Assembly (NCBI GenBank): GCA_017522205.1
Contig: JAFWZS010000060.1
Location: 1-52,329, forward strand
Direction of reading: 5' to 3'
From: Clostridia bacterium
GTDB lineage: Bacteria; Bacillota; Clostridia; Oscillospirales; Acutalibacteraceae
DNA: 52,329 nucleotides
The notes beneath the pieces are model-generated. The model worked only from the letters and a program-made list of their open reading frames with translations, was not told the origin of the DNA and did not search any database. Within the stretch, counting starts at the first letter, position 1. Each line of letters starts with the position of its first letter. Shown in pieces: positions 8,295 through 16,432 of this stretch. Position numbers and translations under genes: made by a program.

Positions 8295-8719
8295 AAATCC
8301 TGGTTATAAACGGCCCTAACATAAATATGCTGGGCATAAGAGAGCCGCAGCATTACGGAAAAGAAACCTACAAAGACTTAATTGAAAAAATTGAAAAGCA
8401 TTGCGAAGAAAAGAATATTGAGGTAAAAACATACCAGTCAAACCACGAGGGCGACCTTGTTGACGAAATTCAGAACGCCTACGGAAACTTTGACGGAATC
8501 GTCATAAACCCCGGTGCATATACCCACACGAGCATTGCAATTTTAGATGCCGTAAAGTCGGTTTACATACCCACAGTTGAGGTGCACATTTCAAAGGTTG
8601 AGGAAAGAGAAGATTTCAGACAGATAAGCTATATCCGTCTCGGGTGTGTAAAAACAATCACAGGCCACGGAACAGACGGTTATCTTGAAGCAATTGATTT
8701 TCTTTCAGAGGGCAGATGA
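8291..8719 (+). CDS. aroQ: type II 3-dehydroquinate dehydratase
   Basis: 142 residues, the usual size for the dodecameric type II enzyme. Motifs: NGPNINMLGIREPQHYG (substrate and lid region), SNHEGDLVD, INPGAYTHTS and EVHISKVEERE with the catalytic His. It dehydrates 3-dehydroquinate to 3-dehydroshikimate, step 3 of the pathway. Its start overlaps the stop of aroEK by 4 bases (ATGA), so translation is probably coupled. It is unrelated to the type I AroD fold. The symbol aroQ here means dehydroquinase, not the AroQ class of chorismate mutase. Confidence 0.95.
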   Translation: MKILVINGPNINMLGIREPQHYGKETYKDLIEKIEKHCEEKNIEVKTYQSNHEGDLVDEIQNAYGNFDGIVINPGAYTHTSIAILDAVKSVYIPTVEVHISKVEEREDFRQISYIRLGCVKTITGHGTDGYLEAIDFLSEGR

Positions 8720-8722
8720 GAA

Positions 8723-9925
8723 ATGAAAGCGATTTTTAAACCCTCACAATTGAAAGGTAACATAAGTGCTCCACCGTCAAAGAGTATGGCACACCGATAT
8801 CTTATCTGTGCCGCACTTTCAAAGGGAAAAAGCCTCATTTCAGGCGTTGATTTCAGCGAGGACATTCTTGCCACAATAGACTGTCTGAAGGCGTTAGGAG
8901 CCGAAATTGAAACAGCAGAGGACACCGTAAGCGTAAATCCAGAGGGCTTTATGAAAAACACTTCGGCAAGTCTAAACTGCAGAGAAAGCGGAAGTACGCT
9001 GAGGTTTTTCATTCCTCTTTGTCTTTGCCTCGGAAAGGAAATAACCCTTACGGGAAGCAACCGTCTTTTTGAAAGACCTCTCGGTGTTTACGAAAAGCTC
9101 TCAGAGGAAAACGGTTTTAAGTTTCTGAAAGACGAAAACTCCGTAACTCTTTCGGGAAAGCTTAAAAGCGGTCAGTATGAAATAAGCGGTGACACAAGCA
9201 GTCAGTTTATTACGGGACTTATCTTCGCTCTTTCTTATCTCGGTGAAAATTCATCCATTCGCATAATACCGCCCTTTGAAAGCAGAGCCTATGTAAACCT
9301 CACAATTTCAGCTCTGAAGCTCTTCGGCGCTGATATAGAATTTACTGACGAATATAACATTGTCATAAGAAAAGCCGATTTACATTCATTTTCGGGAAGA
9401 GTTGAGGGCGACTACTCAAACGCAGCCTTTCTTGATGCCTTTAACTATATTGGCTCAGAGGTGGAAATCGGAAATCTTAACCCAGAAAGTCTTCAGGGCG
9501 ACAAGGTGTATAAAAGGTATTTCGATGAAATTTCAAAGGGTACTCCAGCCCTTGACATAAGGGACTGTCCCGATTTAGGGCCTGTGCTGATTGCTCTTTC
9601 TTATCTCAAAAACGGTGCAGTTTTAACAGGTACAGACCGTCTTAAGGTAAAGGAAAGCGACCGTGGAATGGTAATGCACGAGGAGCTTTCAAAGCTCGGC
9701 AAGGGGCTTTCCTTCGGTGACAATACCATAACAGTACCCAAGGGTGAAAAGCCCACCGAAAAAGCTTTACTGAACGGCCACAACGACCACAGAATTGTAA
9801 TGGCTCTGTCGCTGATACTTTCAAAATATGGCGGAGAAATTGAAGGTGCCGAGGCTGTCAGAAAAAGCTACCCGGGATTTTTCCGGGATATAGAAAAGCT
9901 GGGCTCAGAGGTGAAAACAGAATGA
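8723..9925 (+). CDS. aroA: 3-phosphoshikimate 1-carboxyvinyltransferase (EPSP synthase)
   Basis: 400 residues, slightly shorter than the roughly 427 of the E. coli enzyme. Motifs: PPSKSMAHRY (phosphate binding), NCRESGSTLRFFIP in place of the class I NAGTAMRPL loop, GDTSSQFITGLIFAL, GDYSNAAFLDAF, RLKVKESDR and NGHNDHRIVMALSL. It joins PEP to shikimate-3-phosphate. The glyphosate loop keeps the Gly equivalent to E. coli Gly96, while the following positions differ (Ser for Thr97, Thr for Ala98, Phe for Pro101), so sensitivity cannot be inferred. It starts 3 bases after the aroQ stop and overlaps tyrA by 4 bases. Confidence 0.95.
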   Translation: MKAIFKPSQLKGNISAPPSKSMAHRYLICAALSKGKSLISGVDFSEDILATIDCLKALGAEIETAEDTVSVNPEGFMKNTSASLNCRESGSTLRFFIPLCLCLGKEITLTGSNRLFERPLGVYEKLSEENGFKFLKDENSVTLSGKLKSGQYEISGDTSSQFITGLIFALSYLGENSSIRIIPPFESRAYVNLTISALKLFGADIEFTDEYNIVIRKADLHSFSGRVEGDYSNAAFLDAFNYIGSEVEIGNLNPESLQGDKVYKRYFDEISKGTPALDIRDCPDLGPVLIALSYLKNGAVLTGTDRLKVKESDRGMVMHEELSKLGKGLSFGDNTITVPKGEKPTEKALLNGHNDHRIVMALSLILSKYGGEIEGAEAVRKSYPGFFRDIEKLGSEVKTE

Positions 9926-10779
9926 TAGTTGATGTAAGTAAAAATATCCTCATAGTCGGTCTTGGTCTTTTAGGCGGCAGCTATGCGAGAATTCTTAAGC
10001 GTTTCGGCTTTCATATAAGCGCCGTAACAAAAGAGCAAAGCTCAATAGACTACGCTCTTAAGGAAAAGATAATTGACGAAGGTACGACTGAGCTTGACGA
10101 AAGAATAATCGGTGAGGCTGACATAGTTATCTTTGCTCTTTACCCTCACATTTTCCTTGAGTGGATTGAAAAGAATCAGAGCCTTCTTAAAAGCGGTGCT
10201 CTCATTACCGACGTAACCGGTGTAAAATGCAGCATCGTGTATAAGATTCAGGAAATGCTTAGGGATGATGTGGAGTTTATTGCAGCTCACCCTATGGCAG
10301 GCCGTGAGGTTTCAGGTGTAGAAAACAGTACGGACACTCTTTTTGCAGGAGCAAACTACATTGTTACACCCACCGACAAAAACACACCTGAAGCAATAAG
10401 CACCTGCATGGAGCTTGGAAGACTGCTGGGCTTTTCAAACGTAACCACTCTTTCACCTGAAGAGCACGACGATATGATAGGCTTTCTTTCTCAGCTTACC
10501 CACTGCATTGCAATTACTCTTATGACCTGCAACGACAAGGAAAATATGGAAAAGTTTACCGGTGACTCCTTCCGTGACCTTACGAGAATTGCAAGAATAA
10601 ACGACATTATGTGGAGTGAGCTTTTCATTGAAAACAAAGAAGCTCTTTTAGAGCAGATGAACGGCTTTATAGAAAAATTCAACGAACTAAAAACAATGCT
10701 TCAGCTTGAAGATGTTGAGGGAATGAGAAAAATGATGCGTCACTCAACAGAGCGAAGAGCACTCTTTGATAAAAAATAA
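9922..10779 (+). CDS. tyrA: prephenate dehydrogenase
   Basis: 285 residues with N-terminal NAD-binding motif VGLGLLGGSYA, the catalytic region AAHPMAGREVSGVE (His near 122), and the helical C-terminal domain starting LSQLTHCIAITL. It oxidatively decarboxylates prephenate to 4-hydroxyphenylpyruvate. It lacks the C-terminal ACT domain found on longer Bacillus-type TyrA (about 370 residues), so Tyr control may rest more on transcription, in line with the Tyr codons in the leader peptide. It overlaps aroA by 4 bases (ATGA). Confidence 0.93.
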   Translation: MIVDVSKNILIVGLGLLGGSYARILKRFGFHISAVTKEQSSIDYALKEKIIDEGTTELDERIIGEADIVIFALYPHIFLEWIEKNQSLLKSGALITDVTGVKCSIVYKIQEMLRDDVEFIAAHPMAGREVSGVENSTDTLFAGANYIVTPTDKNTPEAISTCMELGRLLGFSNVTTLSPEEHDDMIGFLSQLTHCIAITLMTCNDKENMEKFTGDSFRDLTRIARINDIMWSELFIENKEALLEQMNGFIEKFNELKTMLQLEDVEGMRKMMRHSTERRALFDKK

Positions 10780-10796
10780 CCTTGGAGGAAAAAGCA

Positions 10797-11825
10797 ATGA
10801 ATATGAATTTCAAACGTAAATTACCAATACCTATGGATATTAAGGCACAGTACCCGCTTACACCCGAGCTTGCAGAAATGAAGATAAAGCGTGACGAAGA
10901 AATCAAGGCCGTTTTTGAAAGCAGAGACGACAGACTTCTTCTCATTATCGGACCTTGCTCAGCAGATAATGACGACAGCGTAATTGATTACATCTCAAGA
11001 CTTAGAACCGTTCAGGATAAGGTTTCAGACAAAATTATCATCATTCCCCGAATTTATACCAATAAGCCCCGTACAACAGGTGACGGCTACAAGGGTATGC
11101 TTCATCAGCCTGACCCCCACAAGGGCGAGGATATGCTTAAGGGCGTTGTAGCAATCAGAAATCTTCACATCAGAGCTATGAAGGAAACAGGCTTCACCTG
11201 TGCCGACGAAATGCTTTATCCTGAAAACTACAGATACCTTTCCGACCTTCTTTCATACGTTGCAATCGGTGCAAGGTCTGTTGAAAACCAGCAGCACCGT
11301 CTTACATCAAGCGGCTTTGACATTCCCGTTGGTATGAAGAATCCCACAGGCGGCGACCTTTCCGTAATGATGAACTCAATCACAGCAGCTCAACATCCTC
11401 ACACCTTCATTTACAGAGGCTGGGAGGTTGAAAGCACCGGCAATCCTCTTGCTCACGCTATTCTCAGAGGCTATGTAAACAAGCACGGTCAGTCGCTTCC
11501 TAACTACCATTACGAAGACCTTAACCACCTTGCAGAACTTTACGATAAATCAGGACTTCTGAACCCTGCAGTTATTATCGATACAAACCACGCAAACTCA
11601 GGCAAAAAGTGGATGGAACAGCCGAGAATTGCAAAGGAAGTCCTTCACAGCTGCCGTCATTCAGCTGACATCAAAAAGATTGTAAAGGGTCTTATGATTG
11701 AAAGCTATATCGAAGACGGAGCGCAGAAGCCTGAAGAATGTATTTACGGAAAGTCAATCACTGACCCCTGCCTCGGTTGGGAAAAGACCGAAAAGCTCAT
11801 TCTTGATCTTGCAGAAGTGCTTTAA
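10797..11825 (+). CDS. aroF: DAHP synthase, class I (AroFGH type)
   Basis: 342 residues. GGAGGA lies 7 bases before ATG 10797; a second ATG follows at 10803. Motifs: IGPCSADN, KPRTTGDGYKG, GARSVENQQHR, NPTGGD and IDTNHANSGKKW, giving the PEP and metal sites of the Phe/Tyr-sensitive class I alpha enzymes. It condenses PEP with erythrose-4-phosphate, the first committed step. Placing the first enzyme last, under the same attenuator, means Phe/Tyr control would reach flux into the whole pathway. The subtype (F, G or H) cannot be told from sequence, so the symbol is only indicative. Confidence 0.92.
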   Translation: MNMNFKRKLPIPMDIKAQYPLTPELAEMKIKRDEEIKAVFESRDDRLLLIIGPCSADNDDSVIDYISRLRTVQDKVSDKIIIIPRIYTNKPRTTGDGYKGMLHQPDPHKGEDMLKGVVAIRNLHIRAMKETGFTCADEMLYPENYRYLSDLLSYVAIGARSVENQQHRLTSSGFDIPVGMKNPTGGDLSVMMNSITAAQHPHTFIYRGWEVESTGNPLAHAILRGYVNKHGQSLPNYHYEDLNHLAELYDKSGLLNPAVIIDTNHANSGKKWMEQPRIAKEVLHSCRHSADIKKIVKGLMIESYIEDGAQKPEECIYGKSITDPCLGWEKTEKLILDLAEVL

Positions 11826-11831
11826 AATCAT

Positions 11832-11870
11832 AAAATCACTGCAACACTTATGTATTGCAGTGATTTTTAT
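11832..11870 (+). terminator. terminator of the aromatic operon
   Basis: AAAATCACTGCAA (11832-11844) pairs with TTGCAGTGATTTT (11855-11867), a 13-bp perfect stem followed by T-rich sequence, directly after the DAHP synthase stop. Confidence 0.9.
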
Positions 11871-11894
11871 TATGAAATAACAAAAATTCGGGAT

Positions 11895-11973
11895 GCCCGA
11901 CCGCAATCTTTGATTGCTTGTCGGTCGGGTTCTTATTCTGAAGCAAAGTCCCCGTTCATTGAACGAGGACTTC
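11895..11973 (-). terminator. paired hairpins downstream of glnA
   Basis: Hairpin one: CCCGACC (11896-11902) / GGTCGGG (11923-11929) with inner stem GCAATC / GATTGC. Hairpin two: AAGTCCCCGTTC (about 11946-11957) / GAACGAGGACTT (11961-11972). They lie between convergent glnA and the DAHP synthase gene and probably end the glnA transcript; on the minus strand the first is followed by an ATTTTTGTT stretch. The second has no clear T-run on that strand. Confidence 0.55.
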
Positions 11974-11979
11974 ATTTTA

Positions 11980-13404
11980 TTAAAGGTTATAATACTTATC
12001 AAATTCAGCGGGATGAGGAATAGCAGCAAGCTGTCTGCATTCTGCACGCTTTGTTTTGATGAAGTTCTTGATAAGCTCTTCGGGGAATACTCCGCCTTCT
12101 GTAAGGTAAGCATAATCCTTTTCAAGGCAGTCAAGTGCATCCTCAAGACACACGGGAAGACCCTGAAGCTTTGCCTTTTCTTCTTCGGGAAGATTGTAGA
12201 GGTTCATATCATAGGGGCCCCAACCGTTTGCGTGGGGATCAATCTTATTCTTGATACCGTCAAGACCTGCCATAAGGATTGCTGCATAACAGAAGTAGGG
12301 GTTACATGTGGCGTCGGGGTTACGAAGCTCAAAACGGCGCTTGTCAGGACTCTTTGCGTAAGCAGGAATACGGATAACTGCACTTCTGTTTGAGGTTGCA
12401 TAGCCAACAGTTACCGGTGCTTCAAAACCGGGAACAAGGCGCTTGAATGAGTTTGTGCTGGGGTTTGTGATAGCGCAGAGTGAACCGATGTGCTTAAGAA
12501 GACCGCCGATGAAGTAGTGAGCTGTTTCGCTGAGGTGTGAATAGCCGTTATCGTCGGAGAATACGGGCTGACCGTCCTTGAAAAGAATCATGTGAACGTG
12601 CATACCGCTGCCTGCTTCACCGTAGATGGGCTTGGGCATAAATGTGGCGCTCTTACCGTATTTGAGAGCTGTGTTGTGAATAATGTACTTGATCATCATT
12701 GTAGCGTCTGCCATATGTACAACTTCGCCGAGCTGGGGTTCAATTTCAAACTGACCTGATGCGGCAACTTCGGGATGGTGGTAGTTGATGTCAATGCCCA
12801 TTTCTTTCATAAGCATACACATTTCGCTGCGGCATTCGTATGAAGTATCAAAGGGCTTTGCAATATGGTAGTTCTTCTGCTTGGGAACGATAACACCGTG
12901 ACCTTCAACATCTGAGTTCCAGTATGACTGCTTTGCATCAACGGTAGCGCCGATATATCTGCCTTCAACGCTCCATGTTACATCGTCGAAAAGATAGAAT
13001 TCAAATTCGGGGAGAATCTTCATTTCGTCAGCAACGCCTGTTTTCTTCATATATTCAACAGCAGCCTTGATGATGTTACGGGGATACTGGGCGAGAGGAC
13101 GGTTTTCGGGGGTATCGATAATCATTGCGTTACCGGTCATTGAAAGAGTAGGAATTGCGCAGAAGGGGTCGATATTTGCCGTATCGGGGTCGGGAATAAA
13201 TACCATATCGCTCTTTTCAACAACAGCATAGCCGTAGTTTGAAGCATCAAAGCCGATACCGCTTTTCATTGTATCTTCTGAAAAGTTCTCAGCAGGAATG
13301 GTAACATGACGGTACTGACCGTTAATGTCAACCATTTTGAAGTCTACCATCTTGATATCATTTTCTTTGATAATATCAAGAATATCCTGAACAGTTTTCG
13401 CCAT
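11980..13404 (-). CDS. glnA: glutamine synthetase, type I
   Basis: 474 residues. The start at 13404 is chosen because GAGGTG precedes it; an open upstream extension begins with an unlikely run of Tyr codons. Motifs: beta-grasp N-domain (VDFKMVDINGQYRH), the ATP/metal segment LPEFEFYLFD, AGSGMHVHM, the latch region NPSTNSFKRLVPGFEAPV, and RSAVIRIP. It ligates ammonia to glutamate. Near the C-terminus DMNLYNLPEEE resembles the tyrosine-containing adenylylation loop NLYDLPPEE of enteric GS-I beta, unlike Bacillus GS; whether it is modified is unknown. It is monocistronic with a clear promoter. Confidence 0.95.
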   Translation of the reverse strand: MAKTVQDILDIIKENDIKMVDFKMVDINGQYRHVTIPAENFSEDTMKSGIGFDASNYGYAVVEKSDMVFIPDPDTANIDPFCAIPTLSMTGNAMIIDTPENRPLAQYPRNIIKAAVEYMKKTGVADEMKILPEFEFYLFDDVTWSVEGRYIGATVDAKQSYWNSDVEGHGVIVPKQKNYHIAKPFDTSYECRSEMCMLMKEMGIDINYHHPEVAASGQFEIEPQLGEVVHMADATMMIKYIIHNTALKYGKSATFMPKPIYGEAGSGMHVHMILFKDGQPVFSDDNGYSHLSETAHYFIGGLLKHIGSLCAITNPSTNSFKRLVPGFEAPVTVGYATSNRSAVIRIPAYAKSPDKRRFELRNPDATCNPYFCYAAILMAGLDGIKNKIDPHANGWGPYDMNLYNLPEEEKAKLQGLPVCLEDALDCLEKDYAYLTEGGVFPEELIKNFIKTKRAECRQLAAIPHPAEFDKYYNL

Positions 13405-13439
13405 AAAAAAACACCTCATCTGTAATATTTTATAGTAGT

Positions 13440-13468
13440 AATATAACAAAGATTTTTTCTTTTGTCAA
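13440..13468 (-). promoter_or_regulatory. glnA promoter
   Basis: Minus strand TTGACA (13463-13468), 17-base spacer, TATATT (13440-13445), about 35 bases before the glnA start. Confidence 0.8.
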
Positions 13469-13481
13469 TATCACTCGGCTC

Positions 13482-13532
13482 GTGACGAATATCACTGCGA
13501 AGCGATATAACTCGCCAATGGCGAATAAAACT
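13482..13532. repeat. small palindromic intergenic repeat
   Basis: Contains the nested mini-palindromes CACTGCGAAGCGATAT and ACTCGCCAATGGCGAAT. From general familiarity, not a search, strings of this type recur as REP-like units in gut Clostridia. It is non-coding and lies between the glnA promoter and the tRNA terminator. Confidence 0.45.
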
Positions 13533-13560
13533 AAAAAGCATCGCTATTGCGATGCTTTTT
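13533..13560 (-). terminator. terminator of the tRNA operon
   Basis: AAAAAGCATCGC / GCGATGCTTTTT (13533-13544, 13549-13560), a 12-bp perfect stem with loop TATT. On the minus strand it is followed by TTTTTAGTTTTA. It sits just beyond the 3' end of tRNA-Tyr. Confidence 0.85.
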
Positions 13561-13561
13561 C

Positions 13562-13646
<85 letters not shown>

Positions 13647-13660
13647 ATATATAAAAAAAC

Positions 13661-13736
13661 TGGAGCTGGTGGACGGACTCGAACCCCCGACCTGCTGATT
13701 ACAAATCAGCTGCTCTACCAACTGAGCTACACCAGC
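13661..13736 (-). tRNA. tRNA-Thr (TGT)
   Basis: Minus strand from 13736: acceptor GCTGGTG pairs with CACCAGC, discriminator T, encoded CCA at 13661-13663. Anticodon stem GCTGA / TCAGC encloses the loop TTTGTAA with anticodon TGT. It is cotranscribed with tRNA-Tyr 14 bases downstream. Confidence 0.95.
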
Positions 13737-13779
13737 ATCTCGACGTGTGAGAGATTATCTCTCGTCTCAACGCTCGAAT

Positions 13780-13808
13780 ATAATACCACAGCAAAACTGA
13801 TATGTCAA
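13780..13808 (-). promoter_or_regulatory. promoter of the tRNA-Thr / tRNA-Tyr operon
   Basis: Minus strand TTGACA (13803-13808), 17-base spacer, TATTAT (13780-13785), about 45 bases upstream of tRNA-Thr. Confidence 0.8.
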
Positions 13809-13884
13809 GCCTTTTTTTCAATTTTTTTCAGTTTTTTTCTTTTAATTTTTTACCTATGGAAGAAGTCACTTTCAGCTCACTTAA

Positions 13885-13920
13885 AAGAAACAGAACCGCC
13901 ACTTTATGTGAACGGTTCTG
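13885..13920 (-). terminator. terminator of the FN3-PepSY gene
   Basis: CAGAACCG (13891-13898) pairs with CGGTTCTG (13913-13920). On the minus strand the hairpin is followed by TTTCTTTT, about 55 bases after the stop of the gene at 13974. Confidence 0.7.
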
Positions 13921-13973
13921 CTTCTTGGAGATTGTTTTGAAGAGATTTATATTAAGGAAAAAATCAAGCTGTT

Positions 13974-14819
13974 TTATCTTCTTTCAACATCTTTTTTTAC
14001 TATCTTTCCGTTTGCGGCGTTGATTGTGTATTCGTATTCATACTTATTTGTTTCGAATTCAATTTCATAAACATAGAGCTTGCCTTCTCTGTCGTATTCA
14101 GCCTCATAACCGAAGATATTGCTTTCTTTAAGACCTGCATCCTTGAGAGCGATGCTCTTTGCTTTGCTGTAGCCGATTGTCTTTGAGCCGCTTACAACCG
14201 TATCGGATGCGTCACCGTAGAATCTTTTGCCGTCAAATACTACATAAGCTCTTACTCTGAACTTATCGCCGCCCTTTTCGGAAACAGCTGCGTTATATGA
14301 TGTACCTGTGAGAGTTTTTACCTTCTCCCACTTTTTAGCGGTTGCATTGTATTTGTATACTCTGTAGCCGTCTGCACCGGGTACTGCGGACCACTTGATT
14401 TTAGCTTTCTTGTTTGAAGTTGTACCGATTGATACATTTGTGGGTTCTTCAGGGTCTGTGGTAGCTTTCAGCACTGATGAATAGCTTCCGTAAAGCACCT
14501 TGCCGCCACTTTTGGTGTAAGCTCTGACTCTTACTGAATAAACATGTGCATCCTTGAGATTTTCAACCTCTGCGTAATTCTTAGCGGTTGTTTCAGCTTT
14601 CTTCCAGCTTCCGCTGCTGCCGCTTCTTACATACACCTGATAACCGGTTGCACCTTTTACCTTTGACCACTTCAGATTGATTTCATCTTCATCAACTGTT
14701 GTAACTGCCACATTTTTAACCTTTGCCGGAGCTGATGCTGCCGATGCGAATGAAACCGTACCGTAAACCAGCAGTGCCGCTAAAACCAGACCTAATACTT
14801 TTTTGAGTTCCTTTGACAT
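13974..14819 (-). CDS. secreted protein with two FN3 domains and a C-terminal PepSY-like domain
   Basis: 281 residues. A signal peptide covers about residues 1-28 (KK, a hydrophobic core, then SFASA-ASA). Two fibronectin type III-like modules follow (about 31-120 and 125-210; repeated pattern IxLKWSKVKGATGYQVY / AKIKWSAVPGADGYRVY). The last 65 residues resemble a PepSY domain (SKAKSIALKDAGL, then paired beta strands ending NAANGKIVKKDVE). PepSY domains are often secreted modules associated with peptidase control. AGGAGG precedes the start. The job is probably binding at the cell surface; the partner is not known. It is divergent from the M28 peptidase, so a link is possible. Confidence 0.8.
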   Translation of the reverse strand: MSKELKKVLGLVLAALLVYGTVSFASAASAPAKVKNVAVTTVDEDEINLKWSKVKGATGYQVYVRSGSSGSWKKAETTAKNYAEVENLKDAHVYSVRVRAYTKSGGKVLYGSYSSVLKATTDPEEPTNVSIGTTSNKKAKIKWSAVPGADGYRVYKYNATAKKWEKVKTLTGTSYNAAVSEKGGDKFRVRAYVVFDGKRFYGDASDTVVSGSKTIGYSKAKSIALKDAGLKESNIFGYEAEYDREGKLYVYEIEFETNKYEYEYTINAANGKIVKKDVERR

Positions 14820-14895
14820 ATTTCATGCCTCCTTTTTTTATTTATTATATTCATTATTCTCTTTTCTCCTACCTCTTCTGTAGGATTGTGTCTAT

Positions 14896-14927
14896 ATAAT
14901 AACCGCAAAACATTAAAGAAACATTAA
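14896..14927 (-). promoter_or_regulatory. promoter with 11-bp-period direct repeats
   Basis: Minus-strand -10 TATTAT (14896-14901) is preceded, where a -35 would lie, by two TTAATG half-sites (14922-14927 and 14911-14916) spaced 11 bases apart. OmpR/PhoB-family response regulators bind direct repeats with this period. No good -35 is visible, as in activator-dependent promoters. It would drive the FN3-PepSY gene. Regulator unknown. Confidence 0.4.
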
Positions 14928-14955
14928 AAAAAGTGGATTTTTTTAGAAAAAAGTA

Positions 14956-14984
14956 TTCAAAAATCAGGAAATCTGTGTTATATT
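14956..14984 (+). promoter_or_regulatory. probable promoter of the M28 peptidase gene
   Basis: TTCAAA (14956-14961), 17 bases, TATATT (14979-14984) preceded by TGT, an extended -10. The gene starts at 15020. Confidence 0.5.
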
Positions 14985-15019
14985 AGTCTCTGTAATACTA
15001 TTATAAAGGAGTAGAGAAT

Positions 15020-16243
15020 ATGAATCTCAAAAAAATCATTGACAACAAACAGAATTACGCTCAGTATATGGTTGATGAAATCACTCATATCTGTAAAAAC
15101 CTTCCCAAGCGTGACCCCGGTTCAGAGGGTGAAAAGCTTTCATGTGAATACATGGGCGAAGTTATGAAAGAGCTTGGTTGTGACAAGGTAGAAGTTGAAT
15201 CCTTCAAGGAGAACCCCGGTTCATTCTATGGCTGGATTTACTTCACAATCAGCTGCTGCTTCCTCGCTTTCGCATCATATTTCTTTATGCCCGTTCTTTC
15301 AATTGTATTCATCATTATCGGTCTTGCTCTTTGCGTTCTTCAGTTCGGCCTTTATAAGAAAACTGTTGACAAGTGTTTCAAGGAAAAGACAGGTCATAAT
15401 GTTGCAGGCTTCAAGAAGCCCACAGGCGAAGTTAAGCGCAGAATCATCTTCAACGGTCACCCCGACGCAGCTTGGGAATGGCCTTTCAAGTACAAGTTTA
15501 CATATCTCGGCTTTGATATTCACATGATCGTTTGCTTCATCGGTGCAATTTATGTACTCGCTATCGCTATTGCAAACCTTGCAGGTGCTTTCAACGCAAA
15601 TCCTGCTCTTGCAACAAAGCTCGGTCTTGTTGCTCTTGTATTCACTCCCTTCTGGTTCGGTCTTTACTTTATGTGGAACAGCAAAAGAGTTGTTGACGGT
15701 GCAAACGACAACCTTACAGGCTGCTACATCGGTCTTGCAATTCTCAAGGCTCTCAAGGACGAAGGCATTGAACTTGAAAACACAGAAATCGGCGTTGTAT
15801 GCACCGGCTCAGAAGAAGCAGGTCTTCGCGGCGCAAAGGCATGGGCAGGCGCTCACGCTGCAGAAATGAACGATGTTCCCACCTTTGTATTCTCATACGA
15901 CACAATCGCTCAGAACGAACAGCTTATGGTTAACTACCGTGACCTTAACGCAACAGTTAAGACAGACAAGGACGTAGGCGACCTCTTCTATGAATCATGT
16001 GAAGAGCTCGGCATTCCCTGCAAGAAGGGCTTTGTTCCTCCTCTCGGCGGTGCAACAGACTCAGCTGCATTTGCTCAGGCTGGTATGCGTGCAACAGGTA
16101 TCACTGCTCTCAACCACGCTCTCCCCGACTTCTACCACACAAGACTTGACACACCCGATGCACTTAACGCTTCATGCCTTGCAGATTGCTTCGCAGCAAG
16201 TGTTAAGGCTCTTGAAAAGTTCGACAACGGCGCTAAGCAGTAA
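15020..16243 (+). CDS. membrane-associated M28 family metallopeptidase
   Basis: 407 residues with AAAGGAG upstream. Zinc-peptidase signatures in order: NGHPDA (His ligand, about 150), GANDNLTG (bridging Asp, about 230), TGSEEAGLRGAKA (catalytic Glu and ligand Glu, about 270), FSYDTIA (Asp) and HTRLDTPD (His, about 370). Two pairs of hydrophobic segments, about 70-110 and 165-215, are inserted around the first ligand and should sit in the membrane. M28 enzymes are amino- or carboxypeptidases releasing single residues; the exact specificity is not readable. Codon use is strongly biased (many GCA, CTC, AAG), suggesting high expression. Confidence 0.85.
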   Translation: MNLKKIIDNKQNYAQYMVDEITHICKNLPKRDPGSEGEKLSCEYMGEVMKELGCDKVEVESFKENPGSFYGWIYFTISCCFLAFASYFFMPVLSIVFIIIGLALCVLQFGLYKKTVDKCFKEKTGHNVAGFKKPTGEVKRRIIFNGHPDAAWEWPFKYKFTYLGFDIHMIVCFIGAIYVLAIAIANLAGAFNANPALATKLGLVALVFTPFWFGLYFMWNSKRVVDGANDNLTGCYIGLAILKALKDEGIELENTEIGVVCTGSEEAGLRGAKAWAGAHAAEMNDVPTFVFSYDTIAQNEQLMVNYRDLNATVKTDKDVGDLFYESCEELGIPCKKGFVPPLGGATDSAAFAQAGMRATGITALNHALPDFYHTRLDTPDALNASCLADCFAASVKALEKFDNGAKQ

Positions 16244-16245
16244 GA

Positions 16246-16320
16246 CCCTTCCGTCTGCTTCGCAGCCACCTTCCCTTAAAAGGGACGGCAAGGCAAAATG
16301 CAAAATTGCGGTTGAACTTT
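16246..16320. repeat. intergenic repeat, palindromic type
   Basis: Starts with the mini-palindromes CTGCTTCGCAG and TCCCTTAAAAGGGA. The second copy-like element at 27597-27704 has the same build (short palindromes joined to purine/pyrimidine arms). It is followed by AT-rich GCAAAATGCAAAATTGC, whose complement-like words recur at 16470-16505. Non-coding, probably dispersed in this genome (inference). Confidence 0.4.
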
Positions 16321-16335
16321 TATAAATGATACAGA

Positions 16336-16367
16336 AGAATCCCGCCAGTTAAGGTGGGATTCTTTTA
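16336..16367 (+). terminator. terminator of the M28 gene
   Basis: AGAATCCCGCC (16336-16346) / GGTGGGATTCT (16353-16363) followed by TTTATAG, a strong stem with one G-T pair. Confidence 0.8.
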
Positions 16368-16402
16368 TAGCTTTACAGAACAAAACACCTTATCAAAAGC
16401 TC

Positions 16403-16432
16403 AATCCCTGCACAAAATGTGCAGGGATTTTA
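16403..16432. terminator. bidirectional hairpin between convergent peptidase genes
   Basis: AATCCCTGCACA (16403-16414) / TGTGCAGGGATT (16418-16429), a 12-bp perfect stem with AAA loop and T-rich flank on the + strand. It may also end the M20 gene on the minus strand, whose stop is at 16507. Confidence 0.65.
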
